A stretch of DNA of 5,686 nucleotides from Bordetella parapertussis (lineage in GTDB: Bacteria > Pseudomonadota > Gammaproteobacteria > Burkholderiales > Burkholderiaceae_C), in contig CAMDJS010000122.1 of the NCBI GenBank assembly GCA_945900685.1, positions 1-5,686 on the forward strand, written 5' to 3'. The translations under genes and the position numbers were made by a program. Under the pieces are notes generated by a model. That model made no database searches, was not told the origin of the DNA, and worked only from the letters and a program-made list of their open reading frames with translations. Numbering within the stretch: the stretch's first letter is position 1; each line of letters begins with the position of its first letter. This document shows positions 5,659 to 5,686 of the stretch, in pieces.

Positions 5659-5686
5659 GATCTGTTCGCCAAAAGTTTAATAAGAA

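Noticed and set aside
1..5686. Signs of mobile DNA, CRISPR arrays, tRNA or rRNA genes
   Set aside because: No transposase or integrase, no spaced direct repeats, and no cloverleaf or rRNA-like stretch was seen; apart from the toxin-antitoxin pair the genes look like ordinary chromosomal ones.

Overview
The window looks like chromosomal DNA of a betaproteobacterium, most likely Burkholderiales and close to Comamonadaceae (Limnohabitans/Rhodoferax-like). This is inferred from the style of the argininosuccinate lyase and type II NADH dehydrogenase proteins, the moderately high GC content and the tight gene packing. It was not tested by a search. Five genes and the tail of a sixth cover nearly everything. 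There is no tRNA, rRNA, insertion sequence or CRISPR array.

Left part (1-3371, all + strand): the end of a probable antitoxin gene overlaps a PIN-domain toxin gene (143-556). Nine bases later comes argH (566-2032), the last enzyme of arginine biosynthesis. It overlaps by 11 bases a single-subunit type II NADH:quinone dehydrogenase gene (2022-3371). The four could be one transcript. argH also has a -10-like box placed so that transcription would begin exactly on its ATG.

Middle part (3372-4934): a 194-base intergenic region holds a cluster of short inverted repeats, a weak promoter candidate, a possible structured leader and a strong Shine-Dalgarno. It leads into a secreted glucose/sorbosone dehydrogenase-family protein (3566-4876), which is predicted to use PQQ, and a textbook intrinsic terminator.

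Right part (4935-5686): a small exported monohaem cytochrome c (4950-5360) starts only 15 bases after the terminator T-run, again with a -10-like box ending 6 bases before the ATG. A ferredoxin gene on the minus strand (5350-5658) converges on it and overlaps its stop. The ferredoxin lacks one cysteine of its first cluster motif, so it probably carries one 3Fe-4S and one 4Fe-4S cluster.

How the genes may work together: the periplasmic dehydrogenase would oxidise a sugar or alcohol-like substrate and could pass electrons to the adjacent cytochrome, while the NADH dehydrogenase feeds the quinone pool from the cytoplasm. The pairing is inferred from adjacency. I see no convincing wholly new system. 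The most unusual points are the terminator between the two apparent redox partners, the two possible leaderless starts, the ferredoxin cluster ligands and the structured leader of the dehydrogenase.
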